Positions 42,031 to 52,102 of a stretch of DNA of 64,000 bases are shown here, one piece after another. The DNA comes from Chloroflexota bacterium (GTDB lineage: Bacteria; Chloroflexota; UBA6077; FW602-bin22; CADDYW01), in NCBI GenBank assembly GCA_021324795.1, contig JAJPIK010000067.1:124001-188000 (forward strand), read 5' to 3'. A program made the translations under genes and the position numbers. The notes below the pieces were generated by a model, which worked only from the letters and a program-made list of their open reading frames with translations, was not told the origin of the DNA and did no database searches. Position 1 is the stretch's first letter; the number at the start of each line of letters is the position of its first letter.

Positions 42031-44520
42031 ATGCAAACGAGCATCCAAAACCTCATTCTATCGCTGCAGCTACTTGATGGAAGGCCTGCTCTGCGTTTCC
42101 GCACCGAGTTCCGTAGCTTCGAGTGGAGTTACGGCGAACTATTTCGCCTCATTCGGTCCACCGGTGATTGGTTAGCACGGCAGGGCATCCACAAAGGCGA
42201 TCGCATTGTCTTCTGGGGCCCCAACTCGCCTATGTGGGTCGGCGCCTTCCTGGCAGCATTAGCAAGCGGAATCGTTGCCGTGCCGCTCGACCTTCATAGC
42301 GCCCCGGACTTCGTCGAACGGGTTCTCGACGAGACAAATGCGAGGCTTATCCTGCGCGGTCGTTTTCAGCCTCAGATCAGCGGGCAGCGCCGATCTTCCA
42401 TCTTCGAAGAGCTAGAATGGGAAACGCGCCCGGGGCAACCGGAGCGGACTGACTGGCCACGGATTGATCCAAGTGACCTTGCCGAGATCATCTACACGTC
42501 AGGTACGACCGCTCGGCCCCGCGGAGTCATGCTGACCCACCAGAATCTTGCCGCGAACTTGACATCAATTCAGTCAATCGTTCCCCCCGAGCCATTCTAC
42601 CGCTTTGTTTCGCTCCTTCCTCTCAGCCATGCTTTTGAACAAATGATTGGATTGCTCTTGCCACTCAGTCGTGGTGGTGAAGTTATCTACCTGCAAACGC
42701 TCAAGCCATCGTCACTGGTCGAAGCGCTCAAGGAAGAGCGACCGAACGTGCTCGTCGTCGTTCCTCGTCTTCTTGATCTGCTCCGCAGTCGAGTGCAGAC
42801 GAGTCTTCCAGAGACAGCCTACACGGTCCTGTCCAAATCGGCGCCGATTCTGTCGAAGCTGCCTCCGGTCCTGCGGCGAGGTATCGTGTATCCTCTTTTG
42901 CGTCAGTTTGGTGGTCAGCTTCGTTACGTGGTCGTCGGTGGTGCACCGCTTGACGTCGGTCTGGAGCAGTTTTGGGATGCTCTCGGAGTGCTTGTCCTTC
43001 AAGGCTACGGTCTCAGCGAGGCCGCTCCGGTCGTCACTGCGAACACGTCAACTTCTCATCGCCTTGGCTCGGTTGGGAAACCGGTAGCCGGAGTGCAAGT
43101 TCGCATAGGAAAAGACGAAGAGATCCTAGTGCGTGGCCCGAATGTCACTCCTGGCTACTACCAGCGGCCCGATGCCACGGCGGCCGCCTTTGTCGATGAT
43201 TGGCTACGAACCGGAGACCTGGGAGGGTTTGACCAAGACGGCTTCCTGTATATCCATGGGCGACAAAAGGATCTGATCGTCACTCCGGCGGGGTTGAAGG
43301 TCTATCCAGAGGACGTCGAGGCCGCGCTCAACCGGCAACCGGGCGTGCGCGACAGCGTCGTTCTCAAATGGAACCAACAGATCTTCGCGGTCCTCTTGCT
43401 CGATCCGTTGGCGGCAGTCGATCCTCGGACGATCATCGACCGAGCAAACCGACAGCTCAACCCAGTGCAACGGATCCAGGGATGGAGCGTCTGGCCAGGG
43501 GCAGACTTCCCGCGCACACCGACGCTCAAAGTCAAGAAGTACCTGATACGCGAGGCGCTCGCCAGCAATGTAGCCGCTCCGGCCAACCCGATTCGTTCGA
43601 CTAGCCGGATTGCGACTATTGTCCATGGTCTGGCGCCTAATCGGCCAGTGACGCCAAGCGCGCGGCTCGGACTCGATCTCGACCTGTCGTCGATCGATCG
43701 ACTGGAGCTGATTACCCTGCTTGAAGAAGAGTTTCACGTCGACCTCCCGGAAATCGAAGTGACCGGCGAGACGACCGTTCAACAGATCGAGCAACTCGTC
43801 CAATCCGCGCCGCGCCAAGCACCTTGGCGCCCTCGACGCTGGCCGCTCTGGCCGCTACTGGTCAGCCTGCGGGATCTTACTCAACGCTGGCTGATCTTCC
43901 CTATCCTGCGAAGGATCACCCCGCTAGCTGTTCGTGGCCACGAGTACGTGGCGACTCTTACGCCGCCAGTCATCTTTGCCGGAAATCACGTGAGTCATCT
44001 CGATGGGCCGGACGTCCTGATGGCGCTACCAGACCATTTGCGGCGGCATACCGCCATCGCCGCGTTGGCCACGTTCTACTATCCGCCTGCCACTAACCGG
44101 TTTGAGAAGGCCTTGCACGCGGCAATTTTCGATCTCGCGACGGTCTTCTTCAACATCTTCCCCGTGCCGCGGGAGGGCGGTTTTCGCGACAGCTTACGCT
44201 ACGCTGGCTATCTCGTCGAGCGAAACTGGAACGTGCTGATATTTCCGGAAGGTACGCGCAACCCAGCAGGCCACTTGCAGGAATTCCGCGAGGGCATTGG
44301 ATTACTCGCTAGCGAGCTGAAAGTTCCGGTCGTTCCTTTTTACATCAAAGGGACGTTTGAAGTCTTGCCCCGGGGTGCCTGGATGCCTCATCCTGGGGCA
44401 GTCACCGTAACCTTCGGCCCCGCGATGACTTTCCCAGCTCTCTCACCATGGGAGATCACGCGCCAGATTGAGCAAGCCGTGCGTAGTCTTGCCGAAAAGC
44501 AGGTCGTTCGAACCGCTTAA
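42031..44520 (+). CDS. AMP-dependent acyl ligase / acyl-carrier / PlsC acyltransferase fusion
   Basis: 829 aa in three parts. Residues ~1-500 are an adenylate-forming ligase (YTSGTTARPRGVM, GYGLSEAAP, TGDLGGFDQDGFLYIHGRQKDLI, and PTLKVKKYLIRE with the catalytic Lys). Residues ~520-590 are a carrier domain with Ser554 in SSIDRLEL as likely phosphopantetheine site. Residues ~625-829 are a PlsC acyltransferase with NHVSHLD (HX4D, H653/D658) and FPEGTR. It could activate a fatty acid, hold it as thioester and pass it to a lysophospholipid in one protein. E. coli Aas has the opposite order and no carrier. ATG start without strong Shine-Dalgarno. Confidence 0.85.
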   Translation: MQTSIQNLILSLQLLDGRPALRFRTEFRSFEWSYGELFRLIRSTGDWLARQGIHKGDRIVFWGPNSPMWVGAFLAALASGIVAVPLDLHSAPDFVERVLDETNARLILRGRFQPQISGQRRSSIFEELEWETRPGQPERTDWPRIDPSDLAEIIYTSGTTARPRGVMLTHQNLAANLTSIQSIVPPEPFYRFVSLLPLSHAFEQMIGLLLPLSRGGEVIYLQTLKPSSLVEALKEERPNVLVVVPRLLDLLRSRVQTSLPETAYTVLSKSAPILSKLPPVLRRGIVYPLLRQFGGQLRYVVVGGAPLDVGLEQFWDALGVLVLQGYGLSEAAPVVTANTSTSHRLGSVGKPVAGVQVRIGKDEEILVRGPNVTPGYYQRPDATAAAFVDDWLRTGDLGGFDQDGFLYIHGRQKDLIVTPAGLKVYPEDVEAALNRQPGVRDSVVLKWNQQIFAVLLLDPLAAVDPRTIIDRANRQLNPVQRIQGWSVWPGADFPRTPTLKVKKYLIREALASNVAAPANPIRSTSRIATIVHGLAPNRPVTPSARLGLDLDLSSIDRLELITLLEEEFHVDLPEIEVTGETTVQQIEQLVQSAPRQAPWRPRRWPLWPLLVSLRDLTQRWLIFPILRRITPLAVRGHEYVATLTPPVIFAGNHVSHLDGPDVLMALPDHLRRHTAIAALATFYYPPATNRFEKALHAAIFDLATVFFNIFPVPREGGFRDSLRYAGYLVERNWNVLIFPEGTRNPAGHLQEFREGIGLLASELKVPVVPFYIKGTFEVLPRGAWMPHPGAVTVTFGPAMTFPALSPWEITRQIEQAVRSLAEKQVVRTA

Positions 44521-44579
44521 GACAATTTTCTCAGCGCATAGCTGGTCTTTATTGCAGCGATCATTTAGACTCCCAATAT

Positions 44580-45482
44580 ATGGCAAAACTTCTCTTGATC
44601 GCCGAGATCCAAACGCGGATCCTGAACTGGTACGCCGAGAACCGCCGTGACCTGCCTTGGCGCGGACGGACCGATCCGTACGAGATCCTGGTCTCGGAAA
44701 TTATGCTTCAGCAAACCGGAGTGGAGCGAGTCGCAGAGACATACCAGCGTTTTCTCGATCAGTTCCCGACCTTCGCCTCGCTGGCCGCGGCGCCTCGTGG
44801 CGACGTGTTGCGGGCCTGGGCCGGCCTTGGTTACAATCGACGTGCCGTCTATCTCCACGAATGCGCCAAGCTCGTTGTCCGCGACTACGACGGCCAACTC
44901 CCCAGCGCCCCAGAAAAGCTTCGCCGTCTGCCTGGCATAGGTCCCTACACCGTCGCGGCAATCCAAAGCTTTGCCTTTGGCGCTGAAGCAGCGGCACTCG
45001 ATACCAACATACGCCGGGTCATCGGCCGCGTCGCTTTTGACGAGCCTCCCAGCGATCTTGATCTCAATGAGGTCGCGGGCCGGCTCCTACCAGCGGGACG
45101 GAGCGCGGAATGGAACCAGGCGCTGATGGACTTTGGCTCGCTCCAATGCACTGCCCGTCGGCCGGCCTGCGTCGTCTGCCCGCTCCTTGACCTTTGCGCG
45201 GCTGTCCAACAGTTCTCACCCCGAGCTTTCGAACGAAAGGTGGCCGAGCGCCCCGAGCCATATCTCGGCTCGCGACGATACTATCGAGGAAAGATCGTCG
45301 CTTTCGTCCGCGAGCTACCGCCTGGCCAAACCGCGTCGCTCGACGCGGTCTTGGCAGCGGTCAAGCTCACCGACGATGGCCACGACCGAACCTGGATCGA
45401 GTCGCTCGTCCGCGACCTCGAGGCAGAAGGGCTCGTCAAGCTTGCCGGGGGCGATGAGTTACGGATCGCCGTCCCGACCTAG
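44580..45482 (+). CDS. mutY: A/G-specific adenine DNA glycosylase
   Basis: 300 aa. Catalytic Glu in ILVSEIMLQQT, helix-hairpin-helix LPGIGPYTVAAIQ, catalytic Asp in ALDTNIRRVIGR, and the [4Fe-4S] ligands C-x6-C-x2-C-x5-C (CTARRPACVVCPLLDLC). It removes A opposite 8-oxoG. The C-terminal ~75 residues (RGKIVAFVRELPPGQT…LVRDLEAEGLVKL) look like a short winged-helix piece instead of the MutT-like 8-oxoG reader, as in other short MutY proteins of about 300 aa. Single gene, convergent with the lipoprotein gene. Confidence 0.9.
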   Translation: MAKLLLIAEIQTRILNWYAENRRDLPWRGRTDPYEILVSEIMLQQTGVERVAETYQRFLDQFPTFASLAAAPRGDVLRAWAGLGYNRRAVYLHECAKLVVRDYDGQLPSAPEKLRRLPGIGPYTVAAIQSFAFGAEAAALDTNIRRVIGRVAFDEPPSDLDLNEVAGRLLPAGRSAEWNQALMDFGSLQCTARRPACVVCPLLDLCAAVQQFSPRAFERKVAERPEPYLGSRRYYRGKIVAFVRELPPGQTASLDAVLAAVKLTDDGHDRTWIESLVRDLEAEGLVKLAGGDELRIAVPT

Positions 45483-45547
45483 AGGGCGAGGCAGACCGAT
45501 TTGGCCGGGCGGCGGGCCCCTTCGACCTCACCTGCTCCGGTCACCGT

Positions 45548-46267
45548 TCAGGGGATGCGGCTCACCACGACGTGTGCCAATTTGACGAGGGCATCTTCGC
45601 TGGCGGGAGGTCCCTGGTCGCTATTGCTCTGGCCGACCTCCACGATATCGTCGGGAAGAAGCACGACGACCGACCGTTCGATGATATCCTTGGGGTCCAA
45701 TCCATGGCTCTCGACGAATGTCGCCTGCTGGCCGAGACCGGTGACCGTCGTACAGTGGTTAGAGCCTTGGTTCGGGCCACCGCACAACGTCCCGAGCATA
45801 CTCTTAAACTCCTCGGTCCCGCTCACCCCGTAATCCTGCACGTGCAGGCGCGCGCCATTCGTGAGCTTCCATTCGCATGCACTGCTCGTCTGAGTCCCAT
45901 TCGCCGACACGCCAACGCCGAGCGCGGACTGGATCTCGGCCGCAGTCGCGAGCTGGCAGAGATTGACTTGGCTCGCTTTGGCCGGGGCAGCACCCGGTGT
46001 CGTCGCACCAACTGCGGTTGGAGCAGGCGCGACGGTAGCCGTCGCGTTCGGACTGGCCGTGGTCGAAGCAGATGCAACCGTGGCCGTTACTTTCGGGCTA
46101 GCCACTGTCGGAGCAGACGCGAGTGTGGGCGATTGAGGGGGAGATTGAGGCGTTGGCGCTGCGGCCGTCGGGCCACCGCCACAGGCGCTCACGAGGCCGA
46201 CCGCGAGGAGCAGCAGCGCAATCAAAGATCGTGGATGTCCCCTCTTGACCAAGGAAAACCCTCTCAC
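45548..46267 (-). CDS. lipoprotein with DUF3558-like domain
   Basis: 239 aa. Signal peptide LIALLLLAVGLVSACGGG with lipobox LVSAC. A ~75-residue low-complexity Ala/Thr/Pro/Ser linker has internal repeats (TVASPKVTATVASAS, TTASPNATATVAPAP). The C-terminal ~135 residues (CQLATAAEIQSALGVGVSANGTQTSSACEWKLTNGARLHVQ) resemble DUF3558-type secreted domains; its Cys may form disulfides. Function unknown; surface-anchored. GTG start with AAGGAGG about 10 nt upstream. Confidence 0.75.
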   Translation of the reverse strand: MRGFSLVKRGHPRSLIALLLLAVGLVSACGGGPTAAAPTPQSPPQSPTLASAPTVASPKVTATVASASTTASPNATATVAPAPTAVGATTPGAAPAKASQVNLCQLATAAEIQSALGVGVSANGTQTSSACEWKLTNGARLHVQDYGVSGTEEFKSMLGTLCGGPNQGSNHCTTVTGLGQQATFVESHGLDPKDIIERSVVVLLPDDIVEVGQSNSDQGPPASEDALVKLAHVVVSRIP

Positions 46268-46366
46268 TAGGAAAAATCCTCCTTGTTGCCAAATTGGTCA
46301 GTGTCGCTACGTCGCAACGTCCCTGCCGCGGCGACGAAACTGCCGGCAACTATTCACTCGGTCGAC

Positions 46367-46395
46367 AGTATGCCATTTTCCAACTGACCTGTCAA
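46367..46395 (-). promoter_or_regulatory. promoter for the lipoprotein gene
   Basis: Minus strand perfect TTGACA, 17 nt, CATACT. Predicted +1 ~46360, a ~93-nt leader. Confidence 0.6.
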
Positions 46396-46418
46396 TGTTC
46401 AGACAACGAATCTACGGT

Positions 46419-48086
46419 TCAAGCCAGCTCTTCGGCTCGATAATATTGCTCGTGAATGTGAACCAGCGCGCGTGGCTGCCGCTCGACCAGATCGCCAAAT
46501 TTGAGTGCTTCGACCTTTTGCGCTGGCAGCGATGGTACCAGACATCCTGCGGCTTCAGCTTCGGTTGGGAAGGCCAACCAGAGTCCTTCCCCATCCCGAA
46601 TCGCATACAACTGGGCGCTCTTGCTCATGGTTAGCCGCGGCTGTGGCTCAGTGTAGAGGCGGATCCTCTCCTCGGTCGCCCCTGCGGCCCCCATGAAGTC
46701 GACGAACGCCGTGTGCATCTGCTTCGCCACCTCGGGGCGTTCAGAAATGACGTTTCGCTCCTGCTTCGGATCACTAGGGAGATGGTAGAGCTCCCATCCT
46801 TCTAGTCCGGGCAAACAGACCAAAGCCCATTCTTCCGATGTCACCGTGATCGGCTCGCCAATTTGATCGCCACCGGCCCAGCCGTCGAATTGCGCCGCTT
46901 CGCGTGCCCCCGCTTGTTGAGCGGGTGACTCGCCAGCACCTCGACTAAAACGACCGGAGAAAGCGTATTCTCGGATCATGGCCGATTTACCTTCGATCAA
47001 CGGCCAGAGCGATCGCCCGTGTAAGCCACTCGGAACCTTGACGTCCAGGAACTCGAGGATCGTCGGCAACAGGTCCGGGTGCTGCGCGAGGCCAGAAATC
47101 CGGCGCCCCGCACCAAGACCCTGGGGATGGCGGATCATCAGTGGCACACGATTGGTGACTTCATAAAGTCGGCCATAGGGCCCGGTTGGCTTGCCTTGCA
47201 GATCGTGATCGCCAAAAAGGTGACCGTGGTCAGTCAGGTGGACCAGTAACGTATTCCGATCGAGGCCGAGCGTATCGAGCTTCTCCATCAGACGCCCGAT
47301 CCAGCGATCGACAGCCGTGACCAGGCCAGCATACAGCGCTCGTACATGATTGCGCTCGGCCGCTGACATGTAATCGCCGCGACCGTAGCGGGGATAGATG
47401 ATCATATCCCCCCGGTAGCCTGGCTCCGCGTAGCGCTCGAGATCGAAAGCAGGAGCGTCAAATGGCTCGTGCGGATCCCACATGTCAACCCAGAGAACGA
47501 AATTGTCCCGGGTTCGATTCCGCTCCAGCCAGTCAAACGTCGCCGACAGGGTCCGTCCGTGCATCCAATCTCGCTCGTAAACGCGATTGGCGGTATTTCG
47601 CAGATACAGCTTGGTCGCCGTCACATTTTTCAGTTTGTGCGGAGCGGCTGGGAGAGCAGGGTCAATCGGATCGACGTTGTACCGATCTCCGTGTTGACCA
47701 CGCATGAATTCAATCCCAGCGAAGCCACGTGTATAGTTGTAGGAGTCATTCCCAAGCATCGGCGTGTCGTAAATCAGCATCGGCACTTTGCCGGCCGCCC
47801 GAACAATCTCTGACAAGACGATGTCGCCGCGCTCCAGTGGCTGCCAGCCTCGCGTCGGAAAGCCGTAGCGGCCGGAGAATAGGTCGTAGCGACAAGGAAT
47901 GGTCGGATAGGATGCGCAATAAAAGCGGTCGAACACCGCGGACTCCGCCGCCAGTCGGTCGAGGTTCGGCGTGTGAATGAAGGTCTCGCCCCGGTGACCC
48001 GAGCGCTCCCATGGCGGCGGCAAGCCATAAGCAGCAACGTGGTCGCGACGGAGAGTATCGTTCATCACGATGATCACGTTTGGCAC
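46419..48086 (-). CDS. sulfatase-like alkaline-phosphatase-superfamily hydrolase with Thr at the nucleophile position
   Basis: 555 aa. Metal-site start NVIIVMNDTLRRDHVAAYG and distal LVHLTDHGHLFGDH are typical of COG3119 sulfatases. At the active site the sequence is PTIPCRYDLFSGRYGF: aligning RYDLFSGR with the canonical (C/S)xPxR-x4-(T/S)GR places Thr62, not Cys or Ser, at the modified residue. A formylglycine mechanism is therefore unlikely, and a Thr nucleophile as in some phosphatase-superfamily enzymes is possible (inference). GTG 48086 follows GAGG. No signal peptide, so cytosolic. Confidence 0.8.
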   Translation of the reverse strand: MPNVIIVMNDTLRRDHVAAYGLPPPWERSGHRGETFIHTPNLDRLAAESAVFDRFYCASYPTIPCRYDLFSGRYGFPTRGWQPLERGDIVLSEIVRAAGKVPMLIYDTPMLGNDSYNYTRGFAGIEFMRGQHGDRYNVDPIDPALPAAPHKLKNVTATKLYLRNTANRVYERDWMHGRTLSATFDWLERNRTRDNFVLWVDMWDPHEPFDAPAFDLERYAEPGYRGDMIIYPRYGRGDYMSAAERNHVRALYAGLVTAVDRWIGRLMEKLDTLGLDRNTLLVHLTDHGHLFGDHDLQGKPTGPYGRLYEVTNRVPLMIRHPQGLGAGRRISGLAQHPDLLPTILEFLDVKVPSGLHGRSLWPLIEGKSAMIREYAFSGRFSRGAGESPAQQAGAREAAQFDGWAGGDQIGEPITVTSEEWALVCLPGLEGWELYHLPSDPKQERNVISERPEVAKQMHTAFVDFMGAAGATEERIRLYTEPQPRLTMSKSAQLYAIRDGEGLWLAFPTEAEAAGCLVPSLPAQKVEALKFGDLVERQPRALVHIHEQYYRAEELA

Positions 48087-48120
48087 GGGAAACCTCGCAT
48101 GCTTTCCTTAGTCAGGCGCT

Positions 48121-48129
48121 ATTCTAGCA
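48121..48129 (-). promoter_or_regulatory. extended -10 promoter for the sulfatase-like gene
   Basis: Minus strand TGCTAGAAT (TGn-TAGAAT). The 135-nt divergent region to the Xer gene shows no ORF. Confidence 0.4.
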
Positions 48130-48221
48130 CACATGCCGTTCACGTCTTTAACTGAATTAATGATGGACGATCTAGCATCGGGGCCATACGATCAACAATA
48201 TAACTGCGGACAGGGTGACAC

Positions 48222-49256
48222 ATGGCCCAGTTAGACATTACTCAGTTACACATCGCTAATGACCTTCGTGCGTTCCTCGACTTTTGTCTCGACCAAAACC
48301 GTTCGCATAAGACAATCTCGACCTACGAGCAAGTCCTCGGAAATTTTGCCCAGTGGCTCACGCAATCGTTCCCGGAGATCAAGAGCATTCGTGACATCGA
48401 ACGTCGCCACGTTCAAGGCTATGCTCGTGCCCTTCGACTACGGCAAGACTCGCACGGCAATGAGCTCTCGGTGCGGACTCGTGCGAAATACCTCGCGACG
48501 ATTCGCAGCCTGCTCAAGTATTACGCCGTGGAAACTGACGTGTCGGTTCTGCCCCGTGATAAAGTCACGCTTCCCCGCACCGGCGACCACCTGCCCAAAG
48601 CAGTGCCGACTCCCGAGGACGTGGCTAAGCTTCTCGCCAAGGTCCCCACCGATAGTTTTGTCGGTCTACGGGACCGTGCCATTCTCGCGCTCCTCTTTTC
48701 GGCCGGGCTGCGTGTCGCCGAGCTTTGCGCTTTGGATCGCTCACAAATCCGCGAAGAGAGGCTGGGCAGTGAGCCAGTTCTCGAACTCAGCATTGTGGGG
48801 AAAGGACGACATAGCCGCATCGTCTTCGTCAATAGCGCCGCCCAGGCCTGCCTGCGCGATTATCTCGCCGCGCGGCGGGACGACGACCCGGCTCTGTTCG
48901 TCCATACCCACCCCGGGAAAAAAGCCGAGGCGGGCGGGACGGTGAGTGCCCGGCTCACCCCGCGCACAGTTCAAGAAATGGTCCGTCGCCTGACGATCAA
49001 AGCGGGACTTGCCGAGCGTCTGACACCACACGCGCTGCGGCATGGGTTCGCTGTCGATCTGTTGCGCGGCGGCGCAGATCTGCGAACGGTGCAAGATCTT
49101 CTCGGCCACCGCAGTGTCACGACAACCCAAGTTTACACTCGGCTGACGAGTCAGGCGCTGCGTGAGGGATACTTGAAACGTCTTTCTTTACGGGCGGCCG
49201 ACAGAGATGCCACTACTGAACCTGAATCGTCCCCAGAACAATCCGATCACCAGTGA
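48222..49256 (+). CDS. tyrosine recombinase, Xer-like
   Basis: 344 aa. SAM-like N-terminal domain ([27 protein letters not shown]) and catalytic domain with all six residues: Arg in SAGLRVAEL, Lys in VGKGRHSR, His/Arg in HALRHGFA, His in LGHRS and Tyr in QVYTRL. The length is above typical XerC/D (~300) because of N- and C-terminal extensions. It may resolve chromosome dimers or be a domesticated integrase; no attachment site, dif-like site or phage genes are seen nearby. Its last 44 nt overlap the 3' end of the convergent GT39 gene. Confidence 0.85.
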   Translation: MAQLDITQLHIANDLRAFLDFCLDQNRSHKTISTYEQVLGNFAQWLTQSFPEIKSIRDIERRHVQGYARALRLRQDSHGNELSVRTRAKYLATIRSLLKYYAVETDVSVLPRDKVTLPRTGDHLPKAVPTPEDVAKLLAKVPTDSFVGLRDRAILALLFSAGLRVAELCALDRSQIREERLGSEPVLELSIVGKGRHSRIVFVNSAAQACLRDYLAARRDDDPALFVHTHPGKKAEAGGTVSARLTPRTVQEMVRRLTIKAGLAERLTPHALRHGFAVDLLRGGADLRTVQDLLGHRSVTTTQVYTRLTSQALREGYLKRLSLRAADRDATTEPESSPEQSDHQ

Positions 49257-52089
49257 CCTTCCCGTCGGCGTCCTGGACCGGTAGACGCTGGCCGGTACTC
49301 GGGTTGTACATCCCAACTTCGATGGAATACATTCCGGGGGCAAGATTAGACGGCAGTGCGAGATCGTAGTAATCAGTCACGTACTCACCTTCAACCCAAC
49401 CGGTCGTTGGGTCGTTTCCATTACCTGGTGGATGATCCTGTTGAGCAACGATCTGGTTGCGTGAATCAAGCGCGTGGGCGAAGACGGTGTATGCGGTCTC
49501 TCCTGAATTGCCTTTGGCTCGCCAATAAAGAGTCAACCGTAGATGGTCACCCGGTTGGGGAGTAGGGTTACTGAGGTCGTAGCCAATCAGGTTGGCAAAG
49601 CTCCCCAGAGTGACGTTGAGCGAATGAGCAACGCTCGCCGGCGGCGTGGTCACAATCTGGCGTCCGATCACGTTAATCGTGCCGACATCGGTAGACACTC
49701 CCTGAGGTGTAGGCACCGGCTGGCTTTGCCCGTCCGGCAGGACCGCGACCAGGACTCGCGTCGGGCCGGGTGGCACGTCCACTGGCACGATAAATCGCTC
49801 CCGCTCACCGACCAACTCACCAGCATGCCATTCATTCGGTGGATAGCGGCCTCGGTTGGGCAGGGCATCGAGCACCGTCCGCTGAAAGCTACCATTTTGA
49901 AGCTGAACCTGGACGTGAAAGTCGGTCGGGCGTTGAGTGATCGGGAGCCACCATAATCCCAAATCAACCTGACTGCCTGGCCGGACCTGGGTATCATCGA
50001 TCTCGACTCCCACCAAGCGTAGCAAAGACTGGAAGTCGACGTTTCGGGGGCCGGGCAAGGCCACCTGGGTGGGGTCGATGTTCGTGGCCGCGGGTAGGAC
50101 GGTGATCTTGGCGAACTTAATTGCCGTTCCTATTGGCACACCGCCCCTGAGGACGTTGAGGTCTGCACCGACTCCCTGACCGTAGACACCTAATTCAAGA
50201 TCATACGTCCCAGGAGGCGTACCCGGTGGGACCTGAAAGGAGAGCTTGCCACTGACTACCTGCCCGATCGTCCAACTCGTCGTCGGATAGGTCTCGGCGG
50301 CTGGGCGTCCATCGTGTCGCCACCAGTAGAACGTGCCATCGGTAATCCGAAGAGACACGATGTAGTCACGCTGAAGCGCCGTAATCGCCTTCCAGTAGAG
50401 GGTGACCTGGCCGGACTGACCGGACTGAATCGTCTGAGTTGGCAGGTCGTAGCCGAGCAGTTGTAAACGGTTTCCGAAGTTCACGAGTTCCGGAATTGAT
50501 GGAGTCGTCCGGACCGTAAAATCCGGCTTGCCATCAATCGCATAGAGGCGGAGCTCGAGTCCGGCGAATCCCCCATTCACCGGCAAGCGTGGATAAGCAT
50601 TGTCGAGCGCTTGCCGAACGTAACCAGTCGGATCTGCCCAGTCAGGGTTCCAAAGGAGAAGCCAGGCGCGTTTACGGCCAGTTAGGGCGCGGTTTAGCAT
50701 GGCCGCGCCGGCTTGGACGTTCGTCCCTGGCTGAATTGCTACCCAGGGGATGTTGCCATGCGAGTAGTATTCGAATGCCTGCCGCGTGTCCATCATCAAT
50801 AGGACGACATCGCCGGGCTGATAGTGTTGCTCGATGTAATCAATCGCTCCCCGGTTGTCATCCTTGCGGTAGCCCGGCCCGTAGTAGACCTGCCAGAGCT
50901 GGCTGAACGTTGCCCCGACCAGGGCAAGGAAGATTACCGTGCTGGCCAGCATACCTGACCAACGAATGACTGAAAGGCGAGCGTAGCGCGTCCGATCCGC
51001 CAGCACGACCAGGCCGTAACCGAGTGCCAGGTAAAATGCGGGGACGATCATAATGAGATAACGTTCGGTAAACTTCGGATTCTGTACAAGCAACGCGTAC
51101 AGGCCTAGAAACGGCAGGAGCAAGTAGGCAAGCAGGTAGAACTCTCCCTGCCCATGGCGTAGCGCCTGTCGAACCATCAGCAAAATGCCGATGCCCAGTA
51201 GGCAGCCGATCACCACCGCAGCAGCTACGAGGTTCCCCAGGGCAGCGAATTGCCCCAAGGCGAATGCCCCGAAGATGTGCCCTAGGACGTAGGTGAACGA
51301 CAGTTCTCCTTTCCAAAAATCCGGTACTTTAATCATCCGCTCGATCTGCAAGTAGGCAAAAGGCAACCAGGGAACGTAGAGCAGTCCAACAAGCACCATG
51401 GCACCAATGGCTTTGCGCGCGACAGGATTGCCACGTAAGAGGAGGCTAAACACGACGAGGCATTGGAAAACGACGACCAAACCGCCAAAGTACTGAGAAT
51501 AAAGCATCGCCGTGGTGAAAATCACGTAAGCCCACCACCAGCGCGGCTGTCGACTCGTGAGCAATTTCCAGAGCGCATGACTCGAAAACAGCGACATCGT
51601 CGCAAGCAGGGCATACATCCGGGCTTCTTGTGAGTAGTAGACCATAAACGGAGAAAACGCCAGGAGAAAGGCGCCAATCAAGCCGATCACGATTGCCGCT
51701 CTCGAGCTGATCGGAGACTTCGGTCCGCTAGCCTCACTTTCGCGCCCGACCGTTGAGTGAAAAAGAGCGCGACCGAAAATGTAGGTAGCCGGCACGGCCG
51801 GTAACCCACAGAGCAAAGAGAGGTACCGGATGGCGAACTCGGAATTCCCGACTAGCCGCATCCAGAAATGGAGCAAGAGGTAGTACAAGGGAGGATGGAG
51901 ATCCTGATAGACAAGAGTAGGAAGAAGCTGGCGAACCGGCTGGGCCGCGAAGATGGCGCTCAAGGCTTCGTCAAACCACAAACTCTGGACGCCAATCTTC
52001 CACACGCGCGCCGTGAATGCCAGGAAAATCAGGATGACCAAAAAGTCTCGCGGCCACGCGAGCCGTCGGAAATTGTCCACTTTGGCCAC
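49213..52089 (-). CDS. GT39-type membrane glycosyltransferase with three C-terminal beta-sandwich repeats
   Basis: 958 aa from GTG 52089 (GAGGAG 9 nt upstream); the track ORF extends 76 codons into the upstream gene without support. N-terminal ~500 residues: about eleven helices, acidic motif in [11 protein letters not shown] and [17 protein letters not shown], as in PMT/ArnT. Residues ~530-958: three related extracytoplasmic repeats, each with an LLGYDL/LVGVEI/LIGYDL start, a LYWKA/LWWLP/LYWRA strand and a [17 protein letters not shown]-like end. Such repeats may bind glycan. Belongs to a glycosyltransferase run (GT39, GT4, GT2). Confidence 0.8.
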   Translation of the reverse strand: MAKVDNFRRLAWPRDFLVILIFLAFTARVWKIGVQSLWFDEALSAIFAAQPVRQLLPTLVYQDLHPPLYYLLLHFWMRLVGNSEFAIRYLSLLCGLPAVPATYIFGRALFHSTVGRESEASGPKSPISSRAAIVIGLIGAFLLAFSPFMVYYSQEARMYALLATMSLFSSHALWKLLTSRQPRWWWAYVIFTTAMLYSQYFGGLVVVFQCLVVFSLLLRGNPVARKAIGAMVLVGLLYVPWLPFAYLQIERMIKVPDFWKGELSFTYVLGHIFGAFALGQFAALGNLVAAAVVIGCLLGIGILLMVRQALRHGQGEFYLLAYLLLPFLGLYALLVQNPKFTERYLIMIVPAFYLALGYGLVVLADRTRYARLSVIRWSGMLASTVIFLALVGATFSQLWQVYYGPGYRKDDNRGAIDYIEQHYQPGDVVLLMMDTRQAFEYYSHGNIPWVAIQPGTNVQAGAAMLNRALTGRKRAWLLLWNPDWADPTGYVRQALDNAYPRLPVNGGFAGLELRLYAIDGKPDFTVRTTPSIPELVNFGNRLQLLGYDLPTQTIQSGQSGQVTLYWKAITALQRDYIVSLRITDGTFYWWRHDGRPAAETYPTTSWTIGQVVSGKLSFQVPPGTPPGTYDLELGVYGQGVGADLNVLRGGVPIGTAIKFAKITVLPAATNIDPTQVALPGPRNVDFQSLLRLVGVEIDDTQVRPGSQVDLGLWWLPITQRPTDFHVQVQLQNGSFQRTVLDALPNRGRYPPNEWHAGELVGERERFIVPVDVPPGPTRVLVAVLPDGQSQPVPTPQGVSTDVGTINVIGRQIVTTPPASVAHSLNVTLGSFANLIGYDLSNPTPQPGDHLRLTLYWRAKGNSGETAYTVFAHALDSRNQIVAQQDHPPGNGNDPTTGWVEGEYVTDYYDLALPSNLAPGMYSIEVGMYNPSTGQRLPVQDADGKVTGDRIVLGTIQVQ

Positions 52090-52102
52090 GGCTCGACGCT
52101 CC

